From Ilyonectria destructans (lineage: Eukaryota; Ascomycota; Sordariomycetes; Hypocreales; Nectriaceae), in NCBI GenBank assembly GCA_020740775.1, contig JAHEWK010000010.1, positions 806,001 to 870,000 on the forward strand: a stretch of 64,000 nucleotides of DNA. Reading direction: 5' to 3'. Within the stretch, counting starts at the first letter, position 1, and each line of letters begins with the position of its first letter. The notes under the pieces are model-generated. The model had not been told where the DNA came from. It ran no database searches and saw nothing but the letters and a program-made list of their open reading frames with translations. A program made the translations under genes and the position numbers. Shown here one piece after another: positions 1 to 11,742 of the stretch.

Positions 1-3000
1 CCAACAGAGTGGAACAATGGAATAGCGGACCGACGGGAGACTGAGGGTTGAGGCCTGAGGGTTCAAGGGATAATGATGACCATCTTTTTTGCCGGTCCGT
101 CTGTTTATCAATACAAGCACTTGGCGTCGTTTTGGGAAACGCGGATGCATGCTCACCTTAATCAGGTCGTCGATCTGGACAGCCCAACGGCTGGATGTGT
201 AAGGTTATTTTCAAGGCCGCATGGTTGGTGGCGTTTGCAGGGCCTTGAATTAATTGTTAAGCAGACCGCTCTTCTCAATGGGCCTGCTTCTAGAACGCCC
301 TGCATGTCGCTTCAGTACGCACACATGACATCATGGCGGCTGCGCAACAACCACGCCAAGAGGCGCAGGAGGACCCTGAAAAACAAAACAACCATGGAGA
401 TGCCTCAAAACGCCATTGTCGGTGTAATGGAGAGTCACGATCTCGTACATGATCCAAACGGTCAAACTCGGCGACGGGAGAGACGAAGCAAGCCGCATGC
501 CCGGTTCGGCATGGCATGTTACACGCAGACGGAGATTCCGGTTGGGAATCTAGGCAACCACATTTCGAGCGACTAGAGTGTCCGTCTCTTTTCGGCATCA
601 GGCCGTGGAACATCGTGGGACGCGTGGGACTGGGCCGCATCGGGACACTGGCTGGCTAACATGCTAATCGCCTCGAATGCACGGTATGCAAGACATGAGT
701 TGGCGGGATAATACCTGGCAAACCGAGCAAGAAATTTGGGATGGGTTTGGTTGACAGCTTTCTAACGACGGGGGTCCCCTGGTCAGGAAAAAAAAGAGGC
801 TTGATGGGGTCCGTCTTATTGCAAAGTGCATTGCAAGGTGCGACGCAACCACACAGGCTAAACCAGCCAGACTTGGCGAGGGGAGCGTCTAGAGTCGTTC
901 CGACATCGCAGCTGACCCGCCTGGAATTACAATAGAGTGGTTGAAACCGAGAGAGGATGAGAGTGGGGAGTGTGAGACATGAGATAATGTTGAGAGTACT
1001 GCAAGCAGGAGCTGTGCAGAATGGGTGTGATGCATGGGATAGCTCGCTTGGAAGATATCAGACAGCTATCGATGACGATAGGTTGATGAATGACACCGTT
1101 ACCCAACGACCATGAACATGTGAGAGCTGCCCTAAACCCCGGTGAATTGGAGTCGGACGCACGGCGTGTCAAGGACCGGGGGCTTGTATAATCGAGAAGA
1201 GATGACCCAAAGGACTGGGCAAGGAGCAACAAGACACAACGGAATGCAGTGGAGAGCTGCATCGAAAAAGGCGGGATTCCCAAAGAAGGCAGTCAGCTCG
1301 CCGGCATCACGAACGGCACCTAGAGCTCTCAACCACTCACGTCCCAGCCCGACTGTCCAAGCACCGGCACCTGAGGCGCAAGCGGTCCGGATGTAGAACC
1401 GATAGATGGAGAAGAAGGCTGACATGGTCGTGGTGACAGGTATGTGGCAGGGCATGTAGCAGGGAGTTTGCAGGGGAATAGCAGAGTAGCGGTGACAGTA
1501 CGTACCTGGAGGGCAAGCATCTGCCGTGTAGAGGCACAGGAATGGACGATTGTTTGGTCCTGGAGAAGTGAAGAGCTTCAGCCCCTTGCACTATTTGCGA
1601 GGTAAGGCCGCGTGTGGATGGGGGACAGGCTCGTTTGGTGGAGGCGCATTGAAATCGCAGTCACACGAGGGCCTGTGAATGGACGCCCACTTGGATGACC
1701 CTGTTATCAAGACACGGCAGAAGAGGTGCATCCCGCCGTTTTGTCCGCTGTTTCTGGCTGGGAATGCCAAGCAACGCACCTTGCCGTGCAGCGCAGCGTA
1801 CCGCACTTTGCTAGACGACACCGCCGCTGTGGCGTACAGCAGCCAGTGAGGGCGGCGGGATTGTTGGATGGAGGGCAAAAAGTGAAGTTCCAAAGTGCAA
1901 GCAACGGGCGGCCGGATGAGGTTGTGTGGAGGAGGGGGGCTCACACCATAACTGACTGGCTCTGTGGCGGGCCATGCCCCCAGTGGAGATCTGGTGGATC
2001 GCTCAGCGGCGGGGTTTTGCGCGAGGAGGCGGGAGCGCTGGGCATTGGGTACCCAGACCGGCCTTCCATTGCAGTTGCAGTGGCTGCAGAGGGTGCAGTG
2101 ATGGTGGTGGCGGGGCCCTGCATTAGGTGGGCTTGCAGGGTCTGTTACTGGGGATGATTAGCACGCTCTCGAGGCGGCCTTGCAAGGCTCTCCAGGGCGC
2201 TGCATACAGTTGCAGTGAGCTACAGGGGAGCACCCATCTAGCAGCGCGGGCACGTCGGTGGCCCCGACACTTGACGGGTGTGCGTGCAGTGAGTAAGTTC
2301 CGGTTCGCTTCGGATCTGGGCTGTGGCATGGACTCTCTTGCGATCCTTGAGTCTTGTAGCTCAACCTCAATTCACCCGCGGCTCTATGCTTGGTGATTGG
2401 ATATATTAGAACGTCAGGCCAACATCCGCGAGACGCGGGTCGGGGATTGGTCGAGATACGAAGCATCCGCCGTCGTCACCCCGCTGATTGGGGAGGGAGT
2501 ATACGACGAGATCCTATACGCGCGCACCAGAAGTCGGCCAGGTCGGCCATGGCCGATACTATGCTACTGCGCAGTATACTGCTTCTTGGTTCCTTTGATA
2601 GCCCCCCCTCTTCTTCCCCTTGGGTCCGTTTGCGTTTGAAGCCCTTGGATCCTGGTGCAGGTGGCACGTTGCACTTGCAACCGGGGGTCCAGATGGCATA
2701 TGCCCGCATGGCCAGCACGCCAGCAAGCAAGTACCCCTAAGGCTGGGGCTCCTCTGGAGCTAGGGCTGAAGGGCTTGAAGGTGCCATCTTCCCAGACCCG
2801 GCCCCAATCCGAGGCGGCGACTCGACGACGCCAGACAGCGCTGAGTGCAGGAAACCTCCACTCGACGTAGGGTTGTCGGCCGCCCAGTGGCCAGGGCGTC
2901 CCTCAATCTGGTCGTGAGATTTGCACATCTGACGGGTTCGTGGGTGCCAGGGGTACACATTAGTCGGGCTGGTGGCCTGCAACACACGCCGCCCGCCACG

Positions 3001-3054
3001 CCTCACGCCTCACGCCTCACGCCGCCATCCGCCTTCCGCCTTCCGCCATCCGCC
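3001..3054. repeat. Short tandem repeats (CCTCACG and CCGCCATC/CCGCCTT units)
   Basis: Three copies of a 7-base CCTCACG-like unit are followed by four near-identical 7-8 base CCGCCWTC/CCGCCTT units. This is a simple minisatellite in non-coding DNA; no function is visible. Confidence 0.8.
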
Positions 3055-3112
3055 AGTTCAAGTGGAGGGAGGGGAGGGCTGCCGGGGGAAGGGCGGTAGT
3101 TGAGCCTCGACG

Positions 3113-3147
3113 AGATGGGTAGATGGGTTAGATGGGTTAGATGGGTC
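3113..3147. repeat. GATGGGTTA tandem repeat
   Basis: About four copies of a 9-base GATGGGTTA-like unit sit roughly 460 bases upstream of the transcription factor start. The unit resembles but is not the telomere repeat TTAGGG (TTAGATGGG, with three extra bases), so it is called only a minisatellite. Confidence 0.75.
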
Positions 3148-3610
3148 ACCCACCAAGGGGGAGGTCAGGTACGTGCTGGTTGGTAGCTGCAGACTCGACT
3201 GGGCTGGGATGGAAACGAGATATTAGATGCCTCCACGTCCCCAGATCGCAACTGCTTTCCACTCTCTCGTCCTCATAGAATGGTCACTCACACCCACACA
3301 CACTCTCTCTCACACAAACACAACATACACGCTCCACCTACATATAGCCACACATCCCCGCCGCCATCTGGGATAAGCTGTGCCATTTTAACTTACTCTT
3401 TGGGTATTCCTCCCTCAACTACTGCTATCTCGTGGCTTCTATACCTACCATCTACGACTCTTTGATTTTAAGTTTGAGTCCCGTCGCCTCCCGATTAGTC
3501 ATTGGTTGCCGACAGAGCACCTTCCCAGCACAAGGTACCCGCAAAGTCACTGCAGGGCTCTGAACAAAAACAGCAACTAGCACCACCCACCCCTCGGGCG
3601 CGCTTTCTTC

Positions 3611-5912
3611 ATGAATGCCATCGTCCAGCCTCTGGGTGCCACCAACGGAACCCAGACCCTCTACTCCACGCCCACGCCATCGCCGCCGCCGCTCTCTCCG
3701 TACACTTTCTACGCCGGCCTGCCCAACACTTCGTACGTCTGGTATCCGCCAGTCATGGACCACGTGCAGTCGCCCTATCTCCAGGCTCATTCCATGGGCA
3801 AGGACATGGACTCCTACTCTGGGCCCGAGGATCCGCCCTCGAGCTCTGCCTCACCCAACTCGCACATGGTTGGCCTCGACGGCCTGGCTTCGGCAGCGGC
3901 ATCGCCCTCTGCCACCACCGAGGCGCGCCTGAATACGCCCTCAGTCCCAGCCGCTTGTCTTGCTTGCGTGAGTTTCCCTCTTTCTCTCTTTCCCGTCCTC
4001 CCGTACTACTAAACCATTGCCTGAGGCTCCGCATGTCCAAGTACACAAAGTTCACTAAGAAGCTGACTCAATTCTCAACCCCAGCGTGGCAAGCACCTTA
4101 AGTGTGATGGCCAGACCCCTTGCTCTCGCTGCACCAGCTCCAACACTGACTGTGTCTACGTCGCATCCCGCCGTGGTTATAAAGGCCCGCGTCGAGGAAC
4201 TGCCCGCAACCCCAACAAGCGCCGTGCCTCGTCACCCGCTCGTGAGTCTTCCTCAAGCGTTGAAGGTGGCCCCATGATGCTCGGCTGCAACAACGGCGGT
4301 GCCATGTCCTCCTCCATCGCCTCCTCCTTCAACCCCAGCATCGTCCTCCCAGAGAACAGCCCCGGCTCGCCCTTTATTGCCTCCGCCACTTCTCCCAACT
4401 GCAATGCCATCTACCAGCCATATGGTGGCACCGTCGACACTTCAAACCTAATCCTCAGTCACCACAGTGCCAATGTGCCCGCCCAGGTACCAGTGCCTAC
4501 CCCCAGCGAGCGATGTCTGGACTCCTTCTACCACCACTTTCACGCCGCGCACCCCTTTGTGTTGCCCAAGGAATATCTCCTTCGGATAGCTAAGGAGGGT
4601 GCCATTGCGCCTCTCCTGGCCGCTACACGCTGGCTTGGCTCGCTATACATCGAAGCTGGCCCAACCCGAGCAAGCTTCTTCGAGGAAGCTTATCGCCTCG
4701 CCTACGAACCTGGCCGTCCCAAGGATGGTTTCCTCGTCCAGGCCATGCTGCTTCTTATTATTGGACTTGATGGAAGCTGCCAGCAGGAAAAGGCACGGGA
4801 GATTCTTGCTGATGTCGAGCGCATCTCTGTTCAGATCGGCCTCAATACTCGACCATTTGCTTCCCTCAATGGCCGAGGCAACCCGGTGCTCGAGGAGAGT
4901 TGGCGGAGAACCTGGTGGGACCTATATGTCGTCGACGCCATGGTTGCAGGAGTCCACCGTACTACCAACTTCCTTCTGTTCGACGTTGCTGCCGACGTCG
5001 CTTTGCCGTGTGAAGAGTACCAGTACCTCTCAGGCGTAAGCCCAGCCAACATCAACACCTATACCAGCTACATGTGCTAATCTGCCGATTTAGCACATAC
5101 CTCAACCACTGTACCTTGAGGATATGGAAGACTGCGACTTTTCAGGCGAAGATCGGGAGTTCTCATCGTTTGCCTATCGCATCCAGTGCGCTCGCAACCT
5201 GGGAAAGTTCATGAGAGTCCCTCCCATCTTTGGACCTGAGGATGAGAACCTCAGTCGCGTCGAAGCACTCCTCACCAACTGGCGACTACACCTGCCCGAG
5301 GCCAAGCGCGACGCAATCTATAAGGATGGCAGACTGGACGAAATGATGTTCCAAGCACACATGATGATGCATGCTACTTCTATCCTCCTCCACCAGCCTC
5401 ACTCACAACTGGACTCTTCGCCGACTCGATCAGTCAATTCATGCGCACCGCATGCATCAGTTCCGTCGGGCGACTCTTTCAACGCCCACACCAAGCACAC
5501 CATCCAGGCCGCCAACGAGATCAGCAAGTTGGTTACACACCGCGTGCCGCTGCTGTCACACTCACACTTCTTCGCTTGTGTCGTGACGCTCTCGTCGATT
5601 GTGCACCTTAGCAAGTGGGCGCTCTTCTTCGTCCCTCACAATGACGACAACCTCCGTCAGCAGATCCGCCTGAACATTGGAGCTCTAGCAAAGCTATCTC
5701 AAGTGTGGACCTGTGCCGACCGCGCAAGTGGCCAAGTTAAGGGGGTTGCTCAGGAGGTTTACCGTGTGAAGAAGCAATCGCAACTGACGCCTCAGTACTG
5801 GCTTGGCCTAACCCAAGAGGAGGTGATGAACAGCATCGCGACTGATGAGTCCATCATCAGCGAGATCGAGAATATGCACACCATCGCGACTATGCCAAAC
5901 CTAATGGGCTGA
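3611..5912 (+). CDS. Zn(II)2Cys6 fungal transcription factor
   Basis: Predicted 708-residue nuclear regulator from three exons (3611-3967, 4085-5035, 5094-5912), all junctions in phase 0. The binuclear zinc cluster spans intron 1: Cys116, Cys119, Cys126, Cys132, Cys135 and Cys142 fit C-x2-C-x6-C-x5-C-x2-C-x6-C, followed by a basic RRGYKGPRRG linker. It is preceded by a 115-residue Pro/Ser/Tyr-rich segment. The middle region carries the fungal_trans-type helical domain, including an ESWRRTWWDLYVVDAM stretch typical of the family. Splicing within the zinc cluster is common in such genes and supports the model. The start is the ATG at 3611, the first ATG in this frame before the cluster. Target genes cannot be told from sequence; the adjacent ABC transporter is not evidence of co-regulation. 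Family call is firm, specific identity is not. Confidence 0.9.
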
Positions 5913-7326
5913 GCCGCATGCGGGAACTTAGGAAGTCCCACACAGCCGTAAGATGATCATGGTAGCTGCATACCCGAGTGCATGGGTTGTGCCCAGACAC
6001 TAGGGTGGGGGCTGAGACGCAGGCACGACGTTACATGGGAAGGGGTGTTTTTGATGGTCTATTTTGAGACATGGGAAGGATATTGATGGCTATATGATGG
6101 ACGGAGACGGATATAGACTTATGGGCTTTGAATGTATCCATGGCGACTGGCGTTTGGAATTGGGCTATAATACCAGGAAGGCTTGGTGCCAGAGACTTGG
6201 GTTGTCTCATCTGGATTGATATGATAGTTGGATATAAAAAATTGCGTATTATTTTTCTACTATTGATCGTCATACCATGTGCATGCTGAGGTGAGGGTGT
6301 GCAAGGCAGAAAGCGTGGTCCTACAGCCCTATAGCACAGTGGGGTGAAGTCAAGCAAGGACGATGGACAGACTTCTAGAGGTTGCAACTAACAATCCTAC
6401 GATGTAGATGGGACGAAAATCCGAGTGCTACAAGTGCAAGGGAGTTCTTGTCAAGGGTGGGAGTTAGCGTGAAAAGTTGGAGAAGGCGATGACACGATCA
6501 CGTCGTCGAGGATCAAACGCCACAGAGATGGCTGCATCGTGGGAATTAACCTCGCAGGGTTTTTGGGCGGGGTGGGGATGTTGGCACCGCCACATGGTGC
6601 GAGATGACACCGCAGATCTGGTAACCAACCTAGCTATGGGGGGTAGGGAAAAAGGCTCCTGGTTCGCGACGCTACCTTACTCCTTGGGTTAGGAAAGCCG
6701 ATCTAAGGTCCGAGAGAGAGACCGAGTTCTGGCCTGAGATGAGAGGGTGAATTACGTATTGTTCGTCGATTCATCGATGCATCGAGAGGTCGGCGATTGG
6801 CAGGGATATGGAATTTAAGGTCGGCGAGCTCAGCCCTACAGTGGTCGGCGAGGTCGATGGATGGACGGCGACCTGGATCTAGCGGAGGTCGGCGAAATGG
6901 AGGTCTGTACGATTACTGGGGCCAATCACGGCGTTGTACGGGCTTTAAGATGGCCGAGACGGGAGGGGCGGCGGGGCCAATCACGGACCCCACTCGGGTA
7001 CTTAGAGCCCTGGGGTTGCCGCGCGGGGAGCTCTCAAACGCGGCGGTACCCGTATAATTAGGTACCTAGGTACCAGGTAGCTTGCTACGTGGAGCCACCA
7101 AAGAAAGGATAGCAACTGCAAGCGACGGAATGTTCAAGGCCAACGGTCGGCGGACCCGTCTGACATGCTTCAGCGCCGTTCCTTCAATTGATAGCAAGGG
7201 GAGCGAGGGAGCGAGGGAGCAACCGGGCGGAGTGGCTGCGGAGGCTGCAGAGCCTGGTCTCCGAGATGTTCGACATGGCCCAGGCAGAGCCTTTAAAAGC
7301 CCAACAGCTCCCGTGTGCGTAGTAAT

Positions 7327-7361
<35 letters not shown>

Positions 7362-7804
7362 AAATAGACAAAGATACAAAAGTAACTGCGTCATCGTAAG
7401 ATTCAGCCCTTTCCCCAATCGATTCAGCCACCACCAATCACCACAACCTGTCATCTCCCATCCACCCCAAAATTTCCGACTAGGGCATCCAATTGCAATC
7501 TCAGCACCGGAACTCGGCGCGGACTATCGGCGCCCTGGACCAACCTGGTGTCGGTGGCCTCTTACTACAGCGCTTCGTGGCCTTGTGAGCCAAACAACAC
7601 GCTGCGTTGCCCCCCCATCTAGTCGGTAGCTTCCCGTGTTGCATTCCACAGTGAGCGACACAGCTAGCCTCACAGCTCGCCTCACAGCTCCCATCTTTCA
7701 GCTCGGAGGTTCGGCACCCTCCCTGAACCTGGGGGCATTTTTTTATATTTAGCTCTCAGCCTCCCCACCCAGCTTGTCCTTTTTTCTTGCTTTCTCTTGA
7801 GACC
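5913..7804. other. Intergenic region with GA microsatellite
   Basis: No gene could be supported. It contains a GA dinucleotide run at 7329-7357, a palindromic GGTACCTAGGTACC-like patch near 7061-7075, and a C/T-rich stretch just before 7805 that is probably the leader of the ABC transporter. Confidence 0.55.
7329..7357. repeat. (AG)n microsatellite
   Basis: An uninterrupted AG dinucleotide run of about 14 units lies about 450 bases upstream of the ABC transporter start. It is likely length-variable between strains. Confidence 0.9.
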
Positions 7805-9834
7805 ATGCACGCGATCGAGCAGTATTATTTGATGGAAAACATGGACCGCGAGATGGATTTGGAACAGCGCCCCGTCGCCGAGAAGCACCTCCTCAACACC
7901 ACCGTCAAGAACCTGACATGGCGCGGCGTCACCGTCACAGTCAAGGACCGCGAGTCAAAAGAGCTCAAGCCGATTGTGCACAATGTCGAGGGTGTTGTTG
8001 AAGCGGGTAAGTGAGCTGCTCCTTGTACATTTTTTGGGGCTTGAAACATGGCGCTGACTTGATATGTAGGTGAGATTTGCGCCCTCATGGGCCCCTCTGG
8101 CTGCGGAAAGACGACGCTTTTGAATGTGCTCGCTCGCCGACCAACCAATGCCAGCAGTGTTGAGTCCGAGGTCTTCATCAACGGAAGCAGCCTGTCTCTC
8201 AGCCAGTTCCGAGAGATTTCGTGCTTTGTTGAGCAGGAAGATGCCCTGATCGGCTCTCTGACCGTCCGCGAGACGCTTGAGTTCTCGTCCCGCCTTGCGA
8301 GCACCAGGTGAGATAGCCTCGCAGACGCAACGTCCATCATACGTGCAACTCGTCCTGACGACGCAAATTCTTTAGTTCCCTCCCCAAGCAAGAGCGCCTT
8401 GTCCGCATCAACGGCCTCCTGGAGTCCTTTGGTCTCGTCGAGCAGGCCAACACCATCATCGGCACGCCCATCCGCAAGGGCATCTCGGGCGGCCAGAAGC
8501 GCCGCGTCGGCGTCGCCAGCCAGCTCATCACCAGCCCGAAGCTGCTCTTCCTGGACGAGCCCACCAGCGGCCTCGACTCGGCGGCCAGCTTCGAGGTGGT
8601 CAACTACTTGCGCCAGGTGGCCCGTCGCAACAACCTCATCGTCGTCTGCTCCATCCACCAGCCCTCCACCTCCACCTTCAACCTGTTCGACAAGCTGCTG
8701 CTGCTGTCCGCCGGCCGGCCGCACTACTTTGGCCGCGTGGACGCCGTCGCCGAGTACTACGCCGAGGCCGGCGCCGCACTGCCGCAGTACGTGAACCCGG
8801 CCGAGTATCTGCTCGAGATGATCAATATCGACTTCGCCCACGACAAGGCCGCCGCGGCCCTGCGCCTGGACAAGATGCAGGCGGCGTGGAATTCGTCGCG
8901 ACAGGCCGGCGAGATCAGCGCCCGCATCGCGAGTGCGGAAGCGTCAGGCGGCCGCTTTGCCATGGAGACGGTCGACAAGCGGCCGAGCATGCCTAGTCTC
9001 ACCCTGACGCTGCTCCACCGCAGCTTCATCAAGAGCTATCGCGACGTCGTGGCGTACGGCATCCGCGTGGCCATGTACCTCGGCCTGGCCATCATGATGG
9101 GCACCGTCTGGGTGCGCCTGAATCCCACCCAAGAGTCGATCCAGCCCTTCACCAACGCAATCTTCTTCGGGTCTGCCTTTATGAGCTTCATGGCCGTCGC
9201 CTACGTGCCGTCCTTCATCGAGGACCGCCTGCAGTACGTCAAGGAGCACCACAACGGACTCTATAACGCCGAGGAGCTGATCCTGTCCAACTTCTTGATC
9301 GGGATCCCCTACCTGTTCCTCATCGCCGTGCTCTTCTCCGTCATCTCGTATTGGCTGTCCCACTTCCAGCCCACCGCCGAGGCCTTCTTCACCTGGGTCA
9401 TGTGGCTGTTCCTAGACCTACTGGCTGCCGAGTCGCTCGTCGTCTTCATGACGTCGCTGTTCCCCAACTTTGTCATCTCGCTGGCGCTGGTGGCCTTTGC
9501 CAACGGCCTGTGGATGTCCGTCGGCGGCTTCATGGTGCCGCCGACCATCCTCAACGCCTTCTACAAGTACGTCTTCCACTACTGGGACTACCAGAAGTAC
9601 GTCTTCCAGGGCATGATGGTCAACGAGTTTGCCAACCGCGTGTATGACTGTGGAAAGGACTGCCGCTGCATGTTCGACTCGCCGCTTGCTGACCAGTGCA
9701 AGATCGACGGCCAGGCAGTGCTAGATCAGTACGGCTACAAGCCAGGACATATGGGACAGGATGTTGGCATCATGCTTGCCATCATTGCTGGATATCGGCT
9801 GGCTTCTTGGGCTGTTCTTAGGATTCGGAAGTGA
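7805..9834 (+). CDS. ABCG-type (White/half-size) ABC transporter
   Basis: Predicted 632-residue membrane ATPase from three exons (7805-8006, 8070-8307, 8376-9834). One N-terminal nucleotide-binding domain is followed by one membrane domain, the reverse-order half-transporter layout of the ABCG family, so it should act as a homo- or heterodimer. Visible motifs: Walker A GPSGCGKTT (residues 75-83), signature ISGGQKRR (about 183-190), Walker B LLFLDEP with Asp207-Glu208, and H-loop His241 in SIHQPS. The C-terminal half has about six hydrophobic helices starting near residue 370 and a Cys-containing loop (KDCRCMF) before the last helix. The ATG at 7805 is the first in frame; both introns (63 and 68 bp) restore uninterrupted ABC motifs. 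The substrate is unknown; lipids, sterols or xenobiotics are typical for the family. Confidence 0.93.
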
Positions 9835-10302
9835 GGGGCACTCGAATGCAGGTGATAATAATTTGTCATGATACAGGGTAATAAGAACAGATTAGAGGCG
9901 TGGAATTTGGATAATTGGGGGTGTTACATAGATTGGACATTCTGAGTATATTTCATGACGAACCTGTCCTGGTTGGGCGATTCAACAGAGGTTCATTCAA
10001 CTAGATCGCCATGCAGTACCACAGTTATCGCACATCAAGTGTCCCAGTGTAATTCTCTAAGCTATCCTCGGCCTATCTCACCAGAATCCTAAACTCGTAT
10101 ATCACCAAATCTGTCGGGAATTTACACTTCTCACAAAGATAAGAGCCGTCATCAATCACCGTGAGGCAGCTGGCTTCGAGGATTAACCAATAATAATACA
10201 AGTTTGAAGAGAAGAGTTTGAAACAAGAAGCAGCTATCTCAGATCGCCGTCAAGGCAGCATATACTTCTGATAACTCAACCCCGTTTTGGTAGGTTGCCG
10301 GA
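9835..10302. other. Intergenic, between convergent genes
   Basis: Separates the 3' ends of the ABC transporter (+) and glucanase (-) genes. It is AT-richer than the genes and holds nothing beyond probable 3' untranslated sequence. Confidence 0.6.
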
Positions 10303-11742
10303 TTAACAGGGGTTGGACATGTTGCTCAAGTCGGTCGGGATGACGCCTGCCTCAACGGCAGCTACAAACAGTTAGCTATCTTGACCTTCAAACGTGAATG
10401 TATTTGACTTACCCTTGTAGGACCATCGGTAGTCGTCGCCCAAGTTAGTCTTCCAGGTCCAGAAGACCCAGCCGAGAGTCGTCGACTCATACGCATGAAC
10501 CTGGGCCGCGAACCACTTGGAGTAGAAGTCCTTCTGGGTGGATGGGCTCCACCCATCGGTACCCTCCACATTATCGGGGACAGCGAGACTCCACTCGCCG
10601 ACAATCGAGGGGCCATCAGAGTTACGGTCGTCGCTGCAGGAGGTCGAGATGTACGAATCGTGGGAGACCTCGACGGCCGTGTCCCACTTGAGGTAGCGGT
10701 GGTCATCGAAGGCAGTGAAGCTAGTGTCGTCGAGGTGCTCCACGGGGTTGCCACTGCCCCAGAGGGAGCTCATCATCTGGATGTGGAGGCGATCGTTGGA
10801 CTTGACACTTAGGCTGTCTTCGACGGTGCGGATGGCCTTTGGTAAAGTAAGCGGTGGTTCGTGTTGGTCTCAGTGAATACACACCTTGTAGGCATCGGGA
10901 TAGTACGAAGAACGCAGAGTATCAACGGCGTTGTCCCAGCTGAGGGGCTCGTTGACGAGCTCGATCATGCCGACATTTCGGTATTCGTTGGTAGTGTGGA
11001 CAATGTTGACAATCCACTCGAGCCACTCGATGGCGCGGCCGTAGTTGTAGTCGTTGTAGAAGCCAACAGTGTCAGCGTACTGACCAGTGAATGGTTGCCT
11101 CGTCTGTTGAGCACCCGGGGCACCATGAAGACTGCATTGTATTAGCAGGGGAAGACGTTTCAAACGGGTAATACGGACTCGAGGATGATGTAGAAGCCCC
11201 TGTCACTGGCCCAACCAACGAACTCAGTCAGGTAGTCTAATCCACCCTGTGGAATGGTTAGTCGACGTATGCAAGCAACTGACGGCATTAATCACCTTGG
11301 GGAAATGTTCAGAGGTGTCCACTAGCGACTCCTTGAGCCAGTATCCCAGGGGAATTCGAACGGTGTTGAGGCCATAATTGACCATGTCGTTCAGGTCCGT
11401 CTCATTAATGAACCTCCTCCAGTGAGCCTGGAAATTGGTGTCGGCGGTATCCTGGCCGTTGTTCATGACACAGTCAAACTCGGAGTTCTGGTTTGCACAT
11501 CCCGTGGCCGCCCACTCCGACGAGGAGATCCAGGGCTCAAAGACGAAGAGGGAACCCAGGTTCACACCGCGGATCTTCCCGGAACCTGGGAGCCATCGTT
11601 TGTCAACGCCTTCCTGTCCTGGGGGAGGGAATAGTCCGAGGCTGCGCTTGTCAACGGCAGAAGCGGAGCCATCGCTAGGGAGCCAAGCTTGAGCGGATGA
11701 AGTGAAGGCTGCAATAGCAACTAGCAATGAAGATGTAAGCAT
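10303..11742 (-). CDS. Secreted GH5 endo-beta-1,6-glucanase (GH5_15-like)
   Basis: Predicted 414-residue secreted glycoside hydrolase acting on beta-1,6-glucan of fungal walls, in self-remodelling or mycoparasitism. Five exons on the minus strand: 11742-11296, 11246-11179, 11131-10885, 10836-10413, 10361-10303. A signal peptide ([13 protein letters not shown]...AQA, about residues 1-19) and a KR site near residue 32 suggest a processed propeptide. Then come [14 protein letters not shown], a proton donor Glu233 in LVNEP and a nucleophile Glu335 in IVGEWS, with DDHRYLKWD and WVFWTWK, all characteristic of fungal GH5 beta-1,6-glucanases. The start is the ATG directly before the signal peptide. 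The intron 2 donor is GTCCGT, chosen because only it gives the family sequence IILDLHGAPG. GH5 is certain; linkage specificity is from family resemblance. Confidence 0.92.

Larger units (their letters stand above)
1..3610. other. Intergenic region upstream of the Zn2Cys6 gene
   Basis: No convincing coding region was found on either strand. Open frames are short, overlap each other on both strands and show no recognisable domain. The part from about 3280 to 3610 is pyrimidine-rich with CA/CT runs and probably holds the promoter and 5' leader of the downstream transcription factor gene. Tandem simple repeats lie at 3001-3054 and 3113-3147. Confidence 0.6.

Noticed and set aside
73..576. 167-codon frame at the start of the window
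   Set aside because: Starts with ATG but composition and lack of any motif or intron logic do not support a gene; an opposite-strand frame covers much of it.
3113..3147. GATGGGTTA repeat as an internal telomere-like sequence
   Set aside because: The unit has nine bases and does not match TTAGGG; flanks show normal single-copy DNA.
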